Part shown: positions 1 to 8,430 of the stretch, in pieces
How the letters are laid out: every line of letters begins with the position of its first letter
Numbering within the stretch: position 1 is the first letter of the stretch
NCBI GenBank assembly: GCA_016928395.1
Contig: JAFGKV010000203.1
Coordinates: 1 to 15,415 of the forward strand
From: Candidatus Fermentibacterota bacterium
GTDB lineage: Bacteria > JAFGKV01
DNA: 15,415 nucleotides
Direction of reading: 5' to 3'
Made by a program: the position numbers and the translations under genes
Notes under the pieces: generated by a model
What the model was told of the DNA's origin: nothing
Seen by the model: only the letters and a program-made list of their open reading frames with translations
Databases searched by the model: none

Positions 1-185
1 GCGTCGACTTCCTCCCTCTCATATCCCGCAAACGTCAAGGACAGCGTCGTCCGCGACCCCCCATCCTCCAGCACCGCCACATCCCCCGCCTGAGGCTGCG
101 ACGACGACACCGATACCCACGAGCCAAACGACACCACTGGCACCAGTAGGAGAAGAACCATCAAGGATCCGGCTGTACGACGCAC
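1..185 (-). CDS. N-terminus of an exported protein, possible peptidase C25 (gingipain)-like; cut by window edge
   Basis: Only the first 61 codons are present; the rest lies beyond position 1. I chose the GTG at 185-183 because a GGAGG (complement of 194-198) sits 8 nt upstream; an in-frame ATG at 161-159 is the alternative. The product begins with a short Arg-containing stretch and then a hydrophobic run (MVLLLLVPVVSFGSW), a typical signal peptide. The mature start contains two short motifs, DVAVLEDGGSRTTLSL and FAGYEREEVD. A beta-strand 'vleddgsrttlsl.fpGye.eev' pattern like this is common at the start of the propeptide of C25/gingipain-like proteases in FCB-group bacteria. That family link is inference from a short stretch; all that is certain is an exported protein. 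The gene follows the FG-GAP gene after a 341-bp gap, so it probably has its own promoter. It is cut by the window, not visibly broken. Confidence 0.6.
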   Translation of the reverse strand, partial: MRRTAGSLMVLLLLVPVVSFGSWVSVSSSQPQAGDVAVLEDGGSRTTLSLTFAGYEREEVD

Positions 186-526
186 GGGGGAAACCTCCGG
201 GTCAAGGGAATAGTGATATGAAAGTGCATCGTGAGGTCGACTCACGGGGACACACTGAAGGCCAATCCAAGATCACCGCTTGGGAGGCGCGACGCAAGCA
301 TCATGGGCGTCGCCGGGCTCAGCCTTCACGGTGCGGTTCGCGGCCGATCACGCTGCACGGGCGGTCGGGAGGGTTCACGCCTCGGCGTGTGGCACTCCAC
401 GCGTACCGGTTCGTGCTGGGCCGTCGGGCGCATACGAATCGCGGTCACACGTGGAGGCTGTGCCGTGCTCGCCGTCGTTGCCCGGGCCCGCTGCAACTGC
501 GGGCGCGAGGCAATCCCGTGGTCGAG
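186..526. other. Intergenic gap between the FG-GAP gene and the partial exported-protein gene
   Basis: No convincing gene on either strand; the open frames on the plus strand are long only because the DNA is GC-rich, and they run into the antisense of the FG-GAP gene. The gap holds a GC hairpin near the FG-GAP stop (listed separately). It also has a near-perfect palindrome CACGCC-TC-GGCGTG at 376-389 and an inverted repeat GTGAG-GTCGA-CTCAC at 231-245, which ends 46 nt before the GTG start of the next gene. The stretch 203-225 is AT-rich compared with its surroundings and would be the natural place for that gene's promoter, but I see no clear -35/-10 pair. Confidence 0.5.
486..504 (-). terminator. 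GC hairpin after the FG-GAP gene, possible terminator
   Basis: A perfect 6-bp stem GCCCGC / GCGGGC with a 7-nt loop lies 22 nt past the stop codon of the FG-GAP gene. No U-rich tract follows it on the minus strand, so it would be a U-less terminator or a 3'-end stabiliser. The beta-helix gene at 13267 has a stronger hairpin at almost the same distance from its stop. Confidence 0.35.
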
Positions 527-3500
527 CTACTTGATGATCAACGCCTGGGTCGCCACGCCATGGCCGTGCCGGACAACCAGCTGGTAGGCGCCGGACGCGA
601 TCCGCTCGGGAATGACCCAGGTGATCTCGTGGATCCCGACTGCCAGATCATCCCGCAGCATGATCACTTCCCGGCCGCCAAGATCGTGCAAGGCCAGACG
701 CGCCGGCGTCGAGGGGTCGTCGGGAATCTGCATGGTGATCTGAACCTCGCGGCGTGCGGGATTCGGCCGGGGGCCACGCATGGCCACAACGTGTGGTTTC
801 ACCAGGGCTAGGGCAGGGCCATAGGTCGTCTTCGTTCCACCAACATCCAGCTGTTCCAGCCAGTACCGGTACGTGCCGGGGCCGGGAACTCGGTCCACAT
901 ACTCGTAAGAGGTTGGCGCAGCGCACGTCCCAGCGCCCGGGATCATCTCCGGGGAGACCTGGCGCCGCGGGGCATCGGCGCCGTCCGACCGGAGGAGATG
1001 GAAGCCCAGGTTTCCTTCTTCGCTGGCGGTTGTCCATCGCAGCGTCACCGAAGCCCCGGACGTCGCCACCGCCTCGAATGACGCAAGCTCCACGGGCACC
1101 ACCGTACCGCTGAACACATAGGCCTTGCCCGAACCCGCGGCCCCTCCGTCCTCGTACAGCGCGCCGATCAGCAGGTCATCGAATCCATCGCCGTCTCGAT
1201 CACCGATCCCGGCGACGGCTGCCCCGAAGTGGCCGTATTCCTCGGGGGTGGGGGAAACCAGCGAGGCCATCAGAGTGCCGGTAGCACCGGAGAATAGGTA
1301 GACCCGTCCTGACTCAGTTTGCCCGCCGTTCTCGCCGGAAGCCCCTGCGATGATGTCATCATAGGTGTCATTGTCCACATCACCCGCGTTGGCCAGCGAT
1401 GCGCCGAAGAACCCCCAGTCGCCCGGGTTGGGAGAGACGAGGGTATAGAGCGATCCGCCAGTCTGCCCGTCGAACACGTATGCCCGACCTGATGACGAGT
1501 AGCCGTCGTGGTTCTCGGTGGATCCTACCGTCACATCCGCGTGGCCGTCGTGATTGACGTCGCCCGCGCTCGACACGCAGGTGCCGAATGAGCCCCCTGA
1601 CGCCGCGTTCGGCGAGGTGAGGGTGTGCAGTATGCCGCCGGTTTGGCCGCTGAACACGTACGCAATGCCTGCTCCACCAGCTCCACCATACTCGCTGTCT
1701 GCGCCGATGATCACGTCATCGAAGCCATCATTGTCGACGTCGCCCGCCCCGGCGACGGACCACGCGAACCTGCCTGCCCAGGTCGGGTCCGGCGTGACAA
1801 GGGTGCGCAGCAAGGTTCCCGTGCCCGCGTCGAAAACATAGGCCCGCCCGGCGGCCGGTTGACCACTGACGGTTTCGCCGTAGGCGCCGACCACAAGGTC
1901 GGGATCGCCGTCATCGTCGACATCGCCTGCATGCGCAACCGCACACCCGAATCGGCCGTTGCTCTGAGCGTTGGGCGAGACCAAGGTGAGTCGTGGTGCG
2001 CCCAGGTCGCCGGAGAAGAAGTAGACCTTGCCGGCATTCAAAACGCCGCCTCCATCCTCGTATGACGCGCCAATCACGAAATCGTCCATTCCATCAGCCG
2101 TGGCATCGCCGACCGAGAACAAGACCCCTCCGAAGAACCCCGGAGACTCGGGAGATGGTGAGCCGATGGCCTGAATCAGGCTGGCGTCACTGCCGCTGAA
2201 GAGATAGGCCGTACCCGATTCGGTTGCGCCGCCGTCCTCCCAGAACCCGCCGACCAGCGCATCGGAGACTCCATCACCATTCAGGTCGCCGATAGCGGAC
2301 ACGGCGACACCAAACTCCCCGCCTTCCTTGGCATTGGGCGACACGAATGTCTGCAGCAACGAACCGTCGCTGCCGCTGAGCAGGTAGACTCTGCCGGCAT
2401 CGGTGGCCCCGCCGTCCTCATAGCTGGCACCGACCAAGAGCTCGGGGCAGCCGTCGCTGTTCGAATCGGGCACCCGGGCGATGGAAACACCGAAGGCGCC
2501 GCCTTCTTCCGAATTGGGAGACATGTAGATCCTCAAAAGGGACCCGTCGATCCCACTGAAGGCGTAGACCCTTCCGGCATCGGTAGCGCCGCCGTCCTCC
2601 CCTGCGGCGGAAACGATGATGTCGGGGCGGCCGTCACTATTCATGTCGTCTATCCCGAGTACGTCGGAACCAAAGAAGCCCCACTCCTCGGGACTGGGAG
2701 AGACCAGGGTGTGCAGCAGGGCGCCGGTCTGCCCGCTGAACACATAGGCGCGGCCGGCAGACTGGAGCCCGCTCACGAGCTCCTGCGTTCCGACGATCAC
2801 GTCGTCGTACCCGTCATTGTCGACATCGCCGACGCCGTCAACGGCGACTCCGAAGAAACCAGTGATGTTCGCATTGGGAGAAACGAAGGTGTAGATCAGC
2901 CCGCCGGTCTGCCCGCTGAACACATAGGCGCGACCGGCGTCGAATGTCCCCCCGTCTTCGCTGCCGGCACCGATGATCACATCGTCGTACCCGTCATCAT
3001 CCACATCACCGGCCCCCGACACCGAGTCTCCAAACCTGCCCGTAACCTCGGGGTTCGGGGACACGAAGGTCCACAGCAGCGTGCCGGTCTGGGCGTCGAA
3101 TACGTAGGCGCGGCCGGAGTTCGTGGCCCCGCCATCCTCGATGTAGGCGCCGACGATGATGTCGGGGGCACCGTCGTTGTTTACGTCACCGGCAAGCCCC
3201 GCAGACCAGGCGAACCGCCCGCTGACTTCGGGGTTGGGAGAGACCAGGGTGTAGTCGGGGGCATCGAGATCCCCGTCGAACACATAGACGCGGCCGGCGT
3301 CGCTGATCCCTGCGCCGTCTTCCCGCCATGCCCCGACGATGAAATCGTCATAGCCATCCCCGTTGGCATCGGGCAGTGCATCTACCGAGCGTCCGAAGTT
3401 GCCCCACGTCTCCGGGCCGGCCGAGTGGAACGTGAAGAACGGATCACCCGTTACGCCCTCGAACAGATAGACCGCGCCCGATGCCTCCGCGCCGGCGGTC

Positions 3501-3691
3501 TGGTCGCTGGCCCCGACCAACAGGTCGGCCCCGCCGTCGCCGGTGATGTCACCGATAGCACAGACGCTTGCACTGAAGTAGCTGTCGGCCTGAGGCTCCG
3601 GTGAGACCAAAGTCAGCGTAGGCTGAGCGGTAGCGGTGCCCGCAAGGGCACACAAGACCCCGGCGCGAAGAACGGAGCGAAATGGGTGCAT
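527..3691 (-). CDS. Secreted FG-GAP repeat protein with double beta-propeller and FlgD-like C-terminal domain
   Basis: The product is 1054 residues. I chose the ATG at 3691-3689 because it directly precedes a good signal peptide (residues 1-22, cleavage ATA|Q) and has GGAGG five to six nt upstream; longer starts at 3703 or 3799 would bury the signal peptide. Residues about 24-862 are fourteen repeats of almost exactly 60 residues. Each has an FG or FF core, a Ca2+-type loop of the form GDVDDDGYDD, then VIIGA, EDGG and GRAYVFSG. These are integrin-alpha-type FG-GAP blades; seven make one propeller, so fourteen fit two. Residues about 864-965 are a fibronectin-like segment starting VPVELASF and holding WTTASEEGNLGFHL. 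Residues about 970-1054 are a FlgD-like / type IX-like sorting domain (RPNPARREV, LHDLGGREV, ASGAYQLVV). The likely location is the cell surface or medium, with an adhesive or ligand-binding role (inference). The DNA repeats with a 180-nt period, so local assembly errors are possible. Confidence 0.9.
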   Translation of the reverse strand: MHPFRSVLRAGVLCALAGTATAQPTLTLVSPEPQADSYFSASVCAIGDITGDGGADLLVGASDQTAGAEASGAVYLFEGVTGDPFFTFHSAGPETWGNFGRSVDALPDANGDGYDDFIVGAWREDGAGISDAGRVYVFDGDLDAPDYTLVSPNPEVSGRFAWSAGLAGDVNNDGAPDIIVGAYIEDGGATNSGRAYVFDAQTGTLLWTFVSPNPEVTGRFGDSVSGAGDVDDDGYDDVIIGAGSEDGGTFDAGRAYVFSGQTGGLIYTFVSPNANITGFFGVAVDGVGDVDNDGYDDVIVGTQELVSGLQSAGRAYVFSGQTGALLHTLVSPSPEEWGFFGSDVLGIDDMNSDGRPDIIVSAAGEDGGATDAGRVYAFSGIDGSLLRIYMSPNSEEGGAFGVSIARVPDSNSDGCPELLVGASYEDGGATDAGRVYLLSGSDGSLLQTFVSPNAKEGGEFGVAVSAIGDLNGDGVSDALVGGFWEDGGATESGTAYLFSGSDASLIQAIGSPSPESPGFFGGVLFSVGDATADGMDDFVIGASYEDGGGVLNAGKVYFFSGDLGAPRLTLVSPNAQSNGRFGCAVAHAGDVDDDGDPDLVVGAYGETVSGQPAAGRAYVFDAGTGTLLRTLVTPDPTWAGRFAWSVAGAGDVDNDGFDDVIIGADSEYGGAGGAGIAYVFSGQTGGILHTLTSPNAASGGSFGTCVSSAGDVNHDGHADVTVGSTENHDGYSSSGRAYVFDGQTGGSLYTLVSPNPGDWGFFGASLANAGDVDNDTYDDIIAGASGENGGQTESGRVYLFSGATGTLMASLVSPTPEEYGHFGAAVAGIGDRDGDGFDDLLIGALYEDGGAAGSGKAYVFSGTVVPVELASFEAVATSGASVTLRWTTASEEGNLGFHLLRSDGADAPRRQVSPEMIPGAGTCAAPTSYEYVDRVPGPGTYRYWLEQLDVGGTKTTYGPALALVKPHVVAMRGPRPNPARREVQITMQIPDDPSTPARLALHDLGGREVIMLRDDLAVGIHEITWVIPERIASGAYQLVVRHGHGVATQALIIK
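1111..3622 (-). repeat. Fourteen tandem 180-nt units encoding FG-GAP blades
   Basis: The unit is 60 codons and is repeated fourteen times with at most one codon of length change; the unit around the eighth-to-tenth blade is one codon longer. Loop sequences per blade include GDITGDG, PDANGDG, GDVNNDG, GDVDDDG, GDVDNDG and DDMNSDG, then on to GDRDGDG in the last. The first seven blades occupy about 2369-3622 and the second seven about 1111-2368. GRF cores occur only in blades 3, 4, 10 and 11. WGFFG occurs only in blades 6 and 13. Confidence 0.9.
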
Positions 3692-3797
3692 GAGACCCTC
3701 CATCGTGTAGGTGACGGCAGTGGCGGCCTGGTACGCCTCGAGCGCCTGTGTGGTGGAGTTGTCCACACCAGCCGGTGAAGCCTGACGGTGATCGTGC

Positions 3798-3826
3798 ATG
3801 GTAGGGCGGGGTTGTCATGAACACAA
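3798..3826 (-). promoter_or_regulatory. Weak candidate promoter for the FG-GAP gene
   Basis: On the minus strand TTGTGT (3826-3821) and TACCAT (3803-3798) are separated by exactly 17 nt, a loose sigma70-like match, about 105 nt upstream of the chosen start. The two hexamers match the consensus only partly and the lineage's promoter consensus is unknown. The surrounding gap, 3692-3976, holds no gene. It also has an inverted repeat GTGTGG / CCACAC at 3748-3768 in what would be the leader. Confidence 0.15.
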
Positions 3827-3976
3827 GGCCAACATCACAGGGCAGGCGACGAGAACTCGCCCGGTTCGCCTCTCGGACGATACATGGCAGGCAGCGGGCC
3901 TAGTCGATTTTCCACGGACAATCGGCACCGTGAGCCTTCAAGCCTTCCTTGCCAAGCGTGCAGCGCGCCGGATATC

Positions 3977-6900
3977 TCAGGACACCCCGATCACATTGTC
4001 GCTCGGCACCCGGTCGATGAGCACGTTCCTGGGGTCGATGCCCGCTCTAATGGGGCGCTCCTGCACGACAACCTCGACAGTGCTCTTCCCACTGGGGATG
4101 ACGTGAAACTCCCGGTACAGCGTGGTCTCCTCCGATGTGCCATTGACTGTCGAAGCCCCGAATACGCCGATCTCAATTCGGTCATTGTGTGAAATCTCCG
4201 CTTCCAGACCCAGGCTGTCGGCTCGGAACTTGTGGCTTTCCACCTCCATCGTGAGGGCATACGTGCCGTCTGATCGCTCCTCGACCCGGGCGACTGCGGC
4301 CCTGTTGTCGTAGAGGGTAATGGCCTCGAACAGGTCCTCGATCAGGTACTGATACTCCGCGGGTGTGGCCTCCCGGAGGTAGTCGACCAGGACCCGCGCG
4401 GTGGTGTAAGGCGGCTTCTGATAGGCATGATCCGCAAGGAATCGGCGTAGAGCCCCGTTGAGCGCCTCCTCGCCGATGTAGGTGCGCAGGGCATAGAGCG
4501 CGAGCCCGCCTTTGCTGTAGTAGAGGTAGGGCTGGTCGGCTACCCGCACCAGGGGGTCTTCGCCGATCTTCTCGAGACCGCGGCCCTCCAGGTAGCGATC
4601 CATTTCGTACTTGAGGAACTTCCGCATCTGATCCTGGCCGAAGTCTTTCTCCATGACCATGAACGCGGAGAACTGGGTCACCGACTCGATGATGAACAGC
4701 GCTCCCTCCACATCGGCGCTGCATACCTGATGGCCCCACCACTGATGCGCCATCTCGTGGGCCGTGACGAAGAACAGCATGTCGAGGTTCTCGGGATCGC
4801 GCAGGTCGTCGATGAAGTGGGCGCTCTCGGAGTAGGGGATCGTGTTCGGGAGCGACTGGGCGAATGACCGGTATCGGGGGAACTCGACGATCCGCACCTG
4901 GCGGAACTGGTAGGGGCCGTAAGTCGCGGTGTAGTAGTCCAGCGATTTCCGCACCGCGTCGATCATCCGGCCGATGTTGAAGTCATGGGCATGATGATGG
5001 TACACCTCGATGGCCACATCGCCCCACTGATCCCGTGCCACCTCGTACCTTCCCGATAGCACCGCCCAGAGATTGACGATCGGGCAGTCCATCTGGTAAT
5101 GGAAGTAGCGGCGCCCGTCCTCCGTCCATTCCCGCTGCAGATAGCCGGGGGCGATGGCGAACTGATCAGGCGCGGTGCTGATCACCGCCTCGAAGTCTAT
5201 CCATGAGGCGTCATGGCAAAGGTCCATCCGCTCCCGCCCCCGTGGATCGTCCACCGGCAAGCGCCGGTTCCGCGGCGGAAGCCCGTGCTTCTTGCGGTCT
5301 CGCGGCTCCGTCAGCTCCCGGGTGCGATCATACCCCAGCCGGGGGATGCACTCGGTATTGTCGAAGAACGTCCCATTGGTTACCACCTCGGTGTTCGGAT
5401 CGTTGTTCACGAAGCCCCGGGGCTGGATGGCGAGGTCGAAGCCGATGTCCACGGAGTCCCCCGGGACGATGGGACACTCAAGCGCGCAGATGCGGTACCC
5501 GATCTCGCGATCGTCCACTGCCACGGTGTGCGGCGGCAGGGAAAGCCCATTGATCAGGAGCTCGCGGTGGAGGAGCATGTGCAGCGTGTCGATGGGCTGG
5601 TAGGTGCGGTTCACCGCGTGGAGAGTCCCCCGGATGCGAACCAGCGGTTCCTCGGGGAAGAGGTCGGCCTGTATCGAAACCGACGTCACAGGGGGCTGCG
5701 AGACCTGTTCATACCGCTTGTACCGCTGCTCGTATAGAGCTGCACGACGCTCCGTGCGCTTCTCCGTCTCGAAGTCATTCAGCACCGCGGTATTGTAGTA
5801 GATCCAGACGCCGGTCCCGATGAACCCTCCGAGCAAGAGGACCCCGGCGATGCCGCTCGCAGGGCTGAGCCGCCGCTGCGCCTCGCGGAGGCGGCCGCGC
5901 CAGCGTACGTCTGTTCCCCGCACCCAGAGAAGCCGCGCGGCGATCACCAGAAACGCGGCCAGGAAGGCCCAGTAGATCCGATACCAGAGAAGGGCGGCTC
6001 CGTACGGACCATAGCCGTTCATGTCGGAGTAGATGGCCCGCGGCGCCTTGCTGAACAGGTAGAGACGGTGGGTGAGGCCGACCTCCGGCAGAACCTCGGT
6101 GCTGAGGAAGTACATGATCATCACAAAGAAGCCCAGGTTCCGGCTGTTGGTGATCACGTGGGCGGTGAGGGCCAAGACGGCGACGATGGCCCACTCGCTC
6201 AGGGAGACCACAAACAACCCCTTGAGGTAGAGCCCATGCTCGAACGCCGTATACCCCTTGATCACCTGGATGATCATGGTCGTCGCCATGCCCGCGGCCG
6301 TCACCATAAACGCGACGACCAGCAGGGCGGAGAGCTTCGAGCCCAAGACCATCCAGTCGGGCACCGGGTAGCTGTCGAGCACCTCAGCCAGCCGCACCCT
6401 CCGCTCGCGCCACACCAGGTGCGCCCCGTAGAGTGCCAGCACTAGGAAGAGGAAGAGGTCATAGCCCCCGGCGATTGCCTGCAGCATCCGGCGGGTCACG
6501 GGGTAGATCTCCGATCCGCCCGGTTCCGCAATGATGTTGCTCGCCAGGTTCATGATGCCAAGACCGAGCAGCACCATGAATGGCACACCCCGGACGACGC
6601 CGCCGACCTCGTCACGCACCATGCAAAGCGCCTGGGTCCATCGCGCCGTAGCGTCGAAGCGGGGGCGCACGGCGGGGATCGGCGCCGCGTCTCGCGGCGC
6701 GCCCGACGCCAAGGCCCGCGGATGGCGTAGGGAACGGCCCAGGCCCGTCGGGAGCATCATGCGGTACCGCGACCACGTGACCGCGAGGATGGCGATGCCC
6801 ACTGCGGTCCATAGCAGGCGATTGGCCAGGAACGCGCCGGCGACCGGGAGGAGACGAAGATTCTTGTCCGCCACGGTCCAATAGCGGGTCACCAGCCGCA

Positions 6901-7546
6901 GCGGCATGAGTCCCAGCGGATCGACGAGCGAGGCAATGGTCTGATTCTCCAGGTCGCCGAGGAAGTTGAGGGAGATGCCCCACCCCGTGAAGAAGGCAAC
7001 CATCGCTACCCACGCCCACAACACCGTTCGGCTCAGGGTCGCCACCGAGAACAGCAGGGCGCCGGCGAAGAGCAGGTTCGGGATGACGAAGGCGAACAGC
7101 CCCTGGAGATAGGGCGCCAGGTTGAATGGCAGGATCCGCTCGGGATCCTGCCATGGCATGTAGCTGGCGACGACAATGCCCAAGGATCCCGCCATCACGG
7201 CCAGAGCAGTGGGGATCACGGCTCCGAGGAAGCGCCCGGCTAGATAGTCGTGTGTGCGGAGCGGTGTGCTGAAGAACAGCTCCTGGATCTCGTGCTCATG
7301 GTCCCGGTTCACCGCCGAGGTGACGAACAGGGTCACCAAGACGACCCCCACGGCGCTCAGCGTACCAAGGAGGTTGATGATCACATAGGGCGCGTTGCGA
7401 CATACATTGCCGATGGCGCCGCCCACCTGCACCGAATCGGTGGATACCGCGCCAAAGGCCATCAGGAAGAACAGGCCCGCGAAGACATAGAGCAGCGGTT
7501 GCCTCAACCGATACGCGACCTCGAAACGGATGATTTCGCGAAACAC
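3977..7546 (-). CDS. ABC-2 type permease fused to M1-family metallopeptidase
   Basis: The product is 1189 residues, close to the usual size of the 'ABC transporter permease / M1 aminopeptidase' fusion family. The start is the GTG at 7546-7544, two nt after the ATPase stop, so translation is probably coupled; AGGA lies inside the end of the upstream gene. Residues 1-585 are membrane-embedded with about 12-13 hydrophobic segments. They form two permease halves, each with an ABC-2 signature-like stretch (EIQELFFSTPLRTHDYLAGR at 86-105 and RLAEVLDSYPVPDWMVLGSK at 385-404). A last membrane segment (about 567-584) precedes a soluble part. Residues about 620-1080 resemble an M1 peptidase: zinc motif HEMAHQWWGH (H930, E931, H934), third ligand E954 in FIIESVTQF, and a YLYYSKGG stretch at 1007-1014 that fits the conserved Tyr region. 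The spacing is HEXXH-X19-E and no GXMEN motif is visible. Substrate unknown. The ATPase encoded just upstream should power the permease part. Confidence 0.9.
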   Translation of the reverse strand: MFREIIRFEVAYRLRQPLLYVFAGLFFLMAFGAVSTDSVQVGGAIGNVCRNAPYVIINLLGTLSAVGVVLVTLFVTSAVNRDHEHEIQELFFSTPLRTHDYLAGRFLGAVIPTALAVMAGSLGIVVASYMPWQDPERILPFNLAPYLQGLFAFVIPNLLFAGALLFSVATLSRTVLWAWVAMVAFFTGWGISLNFLGDLENQTIASLVDPLGLMPLRLVTRYWTVADKNLRLLPVAGAFLANRLLWTAVGIAILAVTWSRYRMMLPTGLGRSLRHPRALASGAPRDAAPIPAVRPRFDATARWTQALCMVRDEVGGVVRGVPFMVLLGLGIMNLASNIIAEPGGSEIYPVTRRMLQAIAGGYDLFLFLVLALYGAHLVWRERRVRLAEVLDSYPVPDWMVLGSKLSALLVVAFMVTAAGMATTMIIQVIKGYTAFEHGLYLKGLFVVSLSEWAIVAVLALTAHVITNSRNLGFFVMIMYFLSTEVLPEVGLTHRLYLFSKAPRAIYSDMNGYGPYGAALLWYRIYWAFLAAFLVIAARLLWVRGTDVRWRGRLREAQRRLSPASGIAGVLLLGGFIGTGVWIYYNTAVLNDFETEKRTERRAALYEQRYKRYEQVSQPPVTSVSIQADLFPEEPLVRIRGTLHAVNRTYQPIDTLHMLLHRELLINGLSLPPHTVAVDDREIGYRICALECPIVPGDSVDIGFDLAIQPRGFVNNDPNTEVVTNGTFFDNTECIPRLGYDRTRELTEPRDRKKHGLPPRNRRLPVDDPRGRERMDLCHDASWIDFEAVISTAPDQFAIAPGYLQREWTEDGRRYFHYQMDCPIVNLWAVLSGRYEVARDQWGDVAIEVYHHHAHDFNIGRMIDAVRKSLDYYTATYGPYQFRQVRIVEFPRYRSFAQSLPNTIPYSESAHFIDDLRDPENLDMLFFVTAHEMAHQWWGHQVCSADVEGALFIIESVTQFSAFMVMEKDFGQDQMRKFLKYEMDRYLEGRGLEKIGEDPLVRVADQPYLYYSKGGLALYALRTYIGEEALNGALRRFLADHAYQKPPYTTARVLVDYLREATPAEYQYLIEDLFEAITLYDNRAAVARVEERSDGTYALTMEVESHKFRADSLGLEAEISHNDRIEIGVFGASTVNGTSEETTLYREFHVIPSGKSTVEVVVQERPIRAGIDPRNVLIDRVPSDNVIGVS

Positions 7547-7548
7547 CG

Positions 7549-8430
7549 CTACACGTCCTGGCCGTTGTGCGAAAGGTAGGTGAAGTAGACGTCCCGCAGG
7601 TCGGGCTCCACGGCATCAAAGGTCGAATCAGGCTGCGTTTCACTGTAGATGTGAAGGATGGTGGCGCCCCCCGCCAGGCGTCTCGACAGCACCACGTACC
7701 GCTCCTCGAACTGGGCCTGCTCCACTCGGTCAATGACCCGACGCCACGTCTTCCCCCGGATGCCCGCGATGGCATCCTGGGGACTGCCACTGTAGCGGAC
7801 CACCCCGTGGTCGATGATGGCCATGGACGTGCACAATTCGCTCACGTCCTCGATGATGTGCGTAGAGAGAATCACCACGACATTCTCCCCAATCTCGCTC
7901 AGCAGATTCAGGAATCGCTCCCGCTCTTCCGGATCCAGTCCGGCAGTGGGCTCGTCCACGATGATGAGCTGCGGTGATCCCAACAGCGCCTGAGCCACAC
8001 CGAATCGCTGCCGCATGCCGCCGGAGAAAGTGCCCAGCTTGCGCTTCCGGTCATGCCACAGGTTGGTGCGCCTCAGCAGCGTTTCCACCGAGGCGGCCCG
8101 CTCCCGGCGGGAGGTGAGGCCCTTGAGCACCGCGAAGTGGGCCAGGAGACTCTCGGCGCTCACCCCGGGGTACACGCCGAAATCCTGGGGCAGGTAGCCC
8201 AGAACCTTGCGGACCTCCTCCTTTTCCGCGCGCGCGTCAAGGCCATTGAACCGGATAGTGCCGCCGTCGACCTCCTGCAGGGTGGCGATGGAGCGCATCA
8301 AGGTGCTCTTGCCCGCCCCATTGGGCCCCACCAAGCCGAACATGCCCCTGGGTATGGTGAGCGACACATCCTTCAGGGCCTGGACGCCATTGTGGTATGT
8401 CTTGCTGAGGTTCTGTATGACGAGCTCCAA
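7549..8430 (-). CDS. ABC transporter ATP-binding protein, partner of the permease-M1 fusion
   Basis: The product is 293 residues from a TTG at 8430-8428 preceded by AGGAGG four nt upstream (complement of 8435-8440). An in-frame ATG at 8445-8443 would add five residues but has no such site, and frames further upstream look non-coding. All motifs of an active ATPase are present in order: Walker A GPNGAGKST (residues 35-43), Q-loop YLPQDFGVYPG, signature FSGGMRQRFG, Walker B LIIVDEPTAGLDPEE, and H-loop STHIIEDV. The C-terminal 70 residues match no domain I know, as is common for drug- or protein-export ATPases of the ABC-2 (CcmA/NatA-like) group. It energises membrane export or lipid/protein handling together with the fused permease encoded 2 nt downstream. 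The substrate cannot be read from the sequence. Confidence 0.95.
   Translation of the reverse strand: MELVIQNLSKTYHNGVQALKDVSLTIPRGMFGLVGPNGAGKSTLMRSIATLQEVDGGTIRFNGLDARAEKEEVRKVLGYLPQDFGVYPGVSAESLLAHFAVLKGLTSRRERAASVETLLRRTNLWHDRKRKLGTFSGGMRQRFGVAQALLGSPQLIIVDEPTAGLDPEERERFLNLLSEIGENVVVILSTHIIEDVSELCTSMAIIDHGVVRYSGSPQDAIAGIRGKTWRRVIDRVEQAQFEERYVVLSRRLAGGATILHIYSETQPDSTFDAVEPDLRDVYFTYLSHNGQDV

Noticed and set aside
2711-3604. Long plus-strand open frame of 297 codons
   Set aside because: It is the antisense of the FG-GAP repeats; the 180-nt periodicity and GC-rich third positions keep it open. The minus frame has the signal peptide and domains.
3692-3799. N-terminal extension of the FG-GAP protein to an upstream ATG
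   Set aside because: The 36 added residues would precede the signal peptide, and the best ribosome site (GGAGG) fits the ATG at 3691.
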